Part shown: piece by piece, positions 60,144 to 64,000 of the stretch | Layout: each line of letters opens with the position of its first letter | Position numbering within the stretch: position 1 is the first letter of the stretch | From: Nautilus pompilius | Taxonomy: Eukaryota > Mollusca > Cephalopoda > Nautilida > Nautilidae | Assembly (NCBI GenBank): GCA_018389105.1 | Contig: JACATO010000691.1 | Location: 1,325,501 to 1,389,500, forward strand | DNA: 64,000 nucleotides | Reading direction: 5' to 3' | The notes under the pieces: model-generated | Database searches by the model: none | Told to the model about the DNA's origin: nothing | Seen by the model: the letters and a program-made list of their open reading frames with translations, nothing else | Made by a program: the position numbers and the translations under genes

Positions 60144-62969
60144 AACATTTTTAATAATTAATTAATTAGAGTTTTAAAAAAACCGTTAACACTGATGTGT
60201 AAATTCTCCCTTTCTGTAACTTTAGGGAATTCTATCTACTCACCCGTGGATGGAAGACTAGGAACTGAATCTGATTTACCCATCCGGCACTCACACCTAA
60301 AGGGTAGGTTCTTTATTTGCTAAAGTTTCACCTGTGAAGTCAGCAGCTTTCATAACTTTTGTCATGATCTCCAGACGCCGTCCACATATCAACAATTCGC
60401 ACGAAATACCCGTTAGCTTCGAGTTATTTCCCCTTTGTCTCTTACTACCAACTCGGCCCCCCACCACCTTAATGTTTAAACCTTAACGCCATTATTTGTG
60501 CTTTTTTTCGTGTTATTGTTGCGATTATGTATTATTTTTTTTTTAAATTTGTCCCAGCCCACTTTTATTAATTAAAACAAAACAATTGCTATGTTTATCC
60601 CCAATGAAGTTCACAAGTATTTATTATGTGAAGCAGAAGCGCTTTAATAGTTTAAATATTTTAGCAGATTATTAAAACAGTGTGTATACAATTAAAGACA
60701 ACAACGGAAGAAAATTGTATAATAAACTACACAAAACGTGGTAATCGCATTCGAAAATGAACGGTTTATTTCGCGTTTGATGGATGATTCTTTAAACCCA
60801 TCTCAATTCTTCTGTGACATCTTCGGATCTCCTCCAAAAGCCACATCTGGGCGAAGGTGGAGAGACCCCCCCCCCGCCACCTCTGGTTCCGTATACACAT
60901 CTATTGTCGTTCAAGTGAAACCGTGTCCGACCCGATTGGCCCCCCCCCCACCCAGCAAAAATTAATTCCGGAACAGCTCCCTTAATTGTGTCAGGGATGA
61001 CACCGACCCTGCTCTCTCTCTCTCCAGAAGTACGTACTGGTCTATCCGCAGCCGATGCGGTCATCTTCGAAATAAACTTACAGCTAACACGGGAGTTTTT
61101 TGCTTTAATAGAGGGAGGGAGAGATGCACTGAATTTCGTGGTGTTAGACAGAAACTGCTGGGTGTGGAAAACAATGTCCTCGTGTGACAAAAGTATCCAA
61201 AAAGAAAAGAATTAACAGTGGGTGGTAGTATTCAAACCCAAAAATATCAACGTGCATCTCTAAAACAAATGTTATACCTTTAAAAAACCAGCTTATATAA
61301 ACAAAATAAATTATGCATGCCTCAGAATGGTGTTTAAAACATTTTAAACAAAAATTCTAATACAAATATCATTAATGACAGATTTATATTTTAAATTTTT
61401 TTCTGAACAAGGGGAGATAACTCTAAACAAGAAATATTGCATCCATTTTTTTTAAAATAAAAATCAATATGGCTTAAGATACTGTTTCCTTTTTCTAGGC
61501 ACATTCAAACGAAACCCGGCTGAAATAACATTGCTTTATCGGTATATATATACACACGAAGTTTAGGTGTAGTTGGTATAGTTAGTATATTCTGGGAAGT
61601 TTTTTGTAGTTAATCCTCTGCTTATATGTAGAGCCCCATTTTTTTTTAAAACATGGTGTGAAAAAGCAAAAATATTCCAGTTAGAAATTCGTATTTTCAT
61701 AATCGCAGACTTGAGTAATCTAGCAGTCATCAGAGGTTCCGCAATAGTTTTACCCATTTTATATTAACTTGACCATTGCGCATAATACACTGAGTGCCAA
61801 ATGTAAGGATTAACCAATTGTGTGGATTGAACAAGAAAATTCTTCAATTTACATTTTAAAAAAAAGTTTTTAATGACCCCGATTAATAAGAATACAAAAA
61901 TCTAATTTCTTTTGTTTAAAGCATCATGATGATGACTTCTAATTAGGGATTATGCAGTTACACGTCTGCATGTATTGCTCAAACCAAGTGTCCCTACTAG
62001 AATTCTTCATTTTCAGAAGTTGAGGGTGGGGACTCCCATAGACTGGCCGGTGAAGAACAGTATGCCAAACTGAGCCAATCCTGACACAGATTTCAACTAG
62101 AGCCCTTCAACCTTAGCAGTCCAGTAGCATAAATATTAGCTGTTGATTCTCAGCAAAATGTGCTGATTTGAAATAATTTTCATTTATTTCGGAATAAGTT
62201 TTAGAAGTATACAGAAAGGCTCATTTACTAAGATCTAAGGCAGATTTTTTTTTTAATGAAATTTCAGCATGCATTTGACATAAAACAAAATTCCATCTCT
62301 GGCTGGAAATTACATCAAGAATGCATCTCTTTCTCATGGTTGCCAGTGCTGTCATTTATGGAGACTTTGGATGGGACATTGACAATTTCTGAGAATAAAA
62401 ACCTAGAGCTACTAGCAAGGTCAGTGGATGTACTAAATAAAATGTAAATTACAATTTATAACCTAAAATGTTTTAAATGCATGGAATTCTTAAGTTACCA
62501 ATCCACATTATACTGAAAGCTCAGAGATATCACCAGCAAGCTGCACAAGCTAAACAATAATTGCATGTGAGACATCTCAGATTACACCAATCACATCTCA
62601 TGGCAACTATATAAAATTAGGGGAGGGGGAATAATCTAAAAATCTAGTATGAATAAATAATATTCACATTGCTGTGATTAGTTAGTATTAAATGATCTGT
62701 TTTTAATATTAAGACTAAGCCAGTTCCTAGATGGTAACGTTGTACAATCTACCATTGCTGCATGAATGATAACACAGCAGCATGCAACAGGTTCATTTGT
62801 AAGGTGATATTTTTGTTATTTATTGTGATCACAAGTTGACACAGTAGAAATTGAACAGTGCTAAGCAATTTTCTAGTGCACAACCTGCTTTTCTGTCCAC
62901 TGACACCTGTGGAAAGAAGCAGACCTATGGAGATGGCTATTCATCCACGTCAATAGTGTTCAGATGTGT

Positions 62970-63085
62970 CCTAGGTTAACTGTCGTCATCTGCATCACTG
63001 GAACGTACTGCCTGAACTTGGTCAACACAATCGTCATCCTTGTAAGCTAAACACTGCCACAAGTGTCCTTCCACAAACACTACTC
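62970..63085 (-). other. Short open segment with acidic C terminus, possible terminal exon or relic
   Basis: On the minus strand a 35-codon open stretch reads VVFVEGHLWQCLAYKDDDCV and then DQVQAVRSSDADDDS before a TAA near 62976. An AATAAA lies about 150 bases downstream (near 62815-62822). The acidic ending looks protein-like, but there is no good polypyrimidine tract before the candidate acceptors and I do not recognise the family. It could be the last exon of the next gene, or a transposon-derived fragment. Confidence 0.25.
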
Positions 63086-64000
63086 ATCAATCATTTTAGA
63101 AATTCTTCAAAAAGGTTGTCATTTTAATTACAAAAAAAAAAGAAATAAGTTACTGTTAAATCCACAAAACCAAAACTTTGTTGCTAAAATCTATTAAAGA
63201 GTGAGAAAAAAAAACAAGCATAAACAGCAGTTATTAGTGACATGTGAATTTTTGTCACTTTTGTTAGAAGTGAAATATTTCTTTAGAAATAAGAGACAAA
63301 TAGTACTAAAGATGGACATTCAAATGAAGCCCAACCTCAGTATATGAAGTTCTCATTATAACAAATAAAAATAAACAATCTCATTAAAGGAGTAAAGCCA
63401 TGTTGCAAACAGAAATTAACTCACATGACAAAGATCCAATACACTGCACTTAAGAATTCAAACGATATTACCAATGGATGAAGTATAGAAGTATCAACAC
63501 CAAAACCGTTTATCACAATTCACGTTGCTGTTAGATATAAGGGGAAGAACTCCGGCCAACAAGTGATCCGATAAATTTCTTTTAATAGAAATCAAAAATA
63601 CACATGCACATCCATATGCAGAAAAATTTCCACGCACATGTTAAGGGTATAGATAAAATGATCTAGTAGCATGATGCTGCGGTTATGGAAGAAAACACTA
63701 GCGCTTACTACAGCTTAAGATGACTTCAGACTTGACTACTTATTAAAAAATCTGGAAGAAGAAAAATCCAGTTAAAAGAGTATGCAATCCAGGAATGGAG
63801 TCAATGATACGCAAAAGCATAGATATCTCTGAAAAAAATTCAGATGTTTAGTCATATACTAAGGGTGGTCAAGTAAAACCCAGTCCTATAAGCACTTTCA
63901 CAGTCTGCTATGGAAAGATTGGGGTAAAGATGCCATTGCAGCAACACGATTGAAGATTTAAAATTCTTTCCAAGAAAAGGACTTGCATCAAAGCTGGATC

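Larger units (their letters stand above)
59912..64000. other. Sequence upstream of the IGF2BP gene
   Basis: 4.1 kb of mostly AT-rich sequence upstream of the promoter island. A moderately GC-rich stretch at about 60.8-61.1 kb has frames up to 132 codons on the minus strand, but they are low-complexity and show no domain. Apart from the (AC)n tract and the segment near 63 kb I see no feature. Confidence 0.6.

Noticed and set aside
60792..61190. 132-codon minus-strand ORF upstream of the gene
   Set aside because: Driven by C/G homopolymers and a CT microsatellite; overlapping frames on the plus strand are similar in length; no recognisable domain.
1..64000. Looked for a CRISPR array, operon, phage or other bacterial-type system
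   Set aside because: The gene is split by spliceosomal introns and the repeats are eukaryotic transposons and microsatellites; no regularly spaced direct repeats were seen.

Overview
The window looks like part of a large, AT-rich, repeat-laden invertebrate genome, most likely a mollusc and possibly a cephalopod. That is an inference from long introns, a heavy load of decayed Tc1/mariner, Tigger, piggyBac and MULE transposons, a Ty3/gypsy relic and many microsatellites. There is no sign of bacterial gene organisation. The sequence alone does not prove the species.

One protein-coding gene dominates. It is an IGF2BP (IMP, insulin-like growth factor 2 mRNA-binding protein) homologue on the minus strand, from the start codon at 59011 to the left edge of the window. 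Fifteen coding exons can be placed, all with GT/AG boundaries and a continuous reading frame (475 codons plus one base). In transcript order they are 58840-59011, 56601-56655, 40405-40508, 40182-40236, 39775-39823, 38594-38679, 38161-38247, 34906-34948, 32319-32413, 31318-31434, 23871-24012, 6308-6400, 2185-2256, 324-494 and 1-85. They encode RRM1, RRM2, KH1 (GKQG), KH2 (GKRG), a proline/methionine/glutamine-rich linker and most of KH3 (GSKG). The rest of KH3, KH4 and the 3' UTR lie beyond the left edge.

Layout, left to right: 1-6400 holds the KH3 and linker exons with a Tc1 relic and a mariner fossil. 6401-23870 is a 17.5 kb intron with a repeat family, Tc1 relics and a Tigger transposon interrupted by an inverted-repeat-flanked block carrying a fragment of an unrelated gene family. 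24013-31317 is an intron with a Tc1 relic and a FLYWCH-MULE relic. 31318-40508 holds the clustered KH2, KH1 and RRM2 exons plus a piggyBac fossil with intact TTAA ends. 40509-56600 is a 16 kb intron with a gypsy pol relic. 56601-59011 holds the two RRM1 exons and a GC-rich, CpG-rich 5' region (about 57.6-59.9 kb) with simple repeats and a GGGGC-type tract that is the probable promoter/5' UTR. 59.9-64 kb is upstream sequence with no convincing gene; one short acidic open segment near 63 kb is flagged.

No intact mobile-element gene, RNA gene, CRISPR array or other novel multi-gene system was found. The most unusual structure is the nested Tigger composite at 13.5-16.5 kb.
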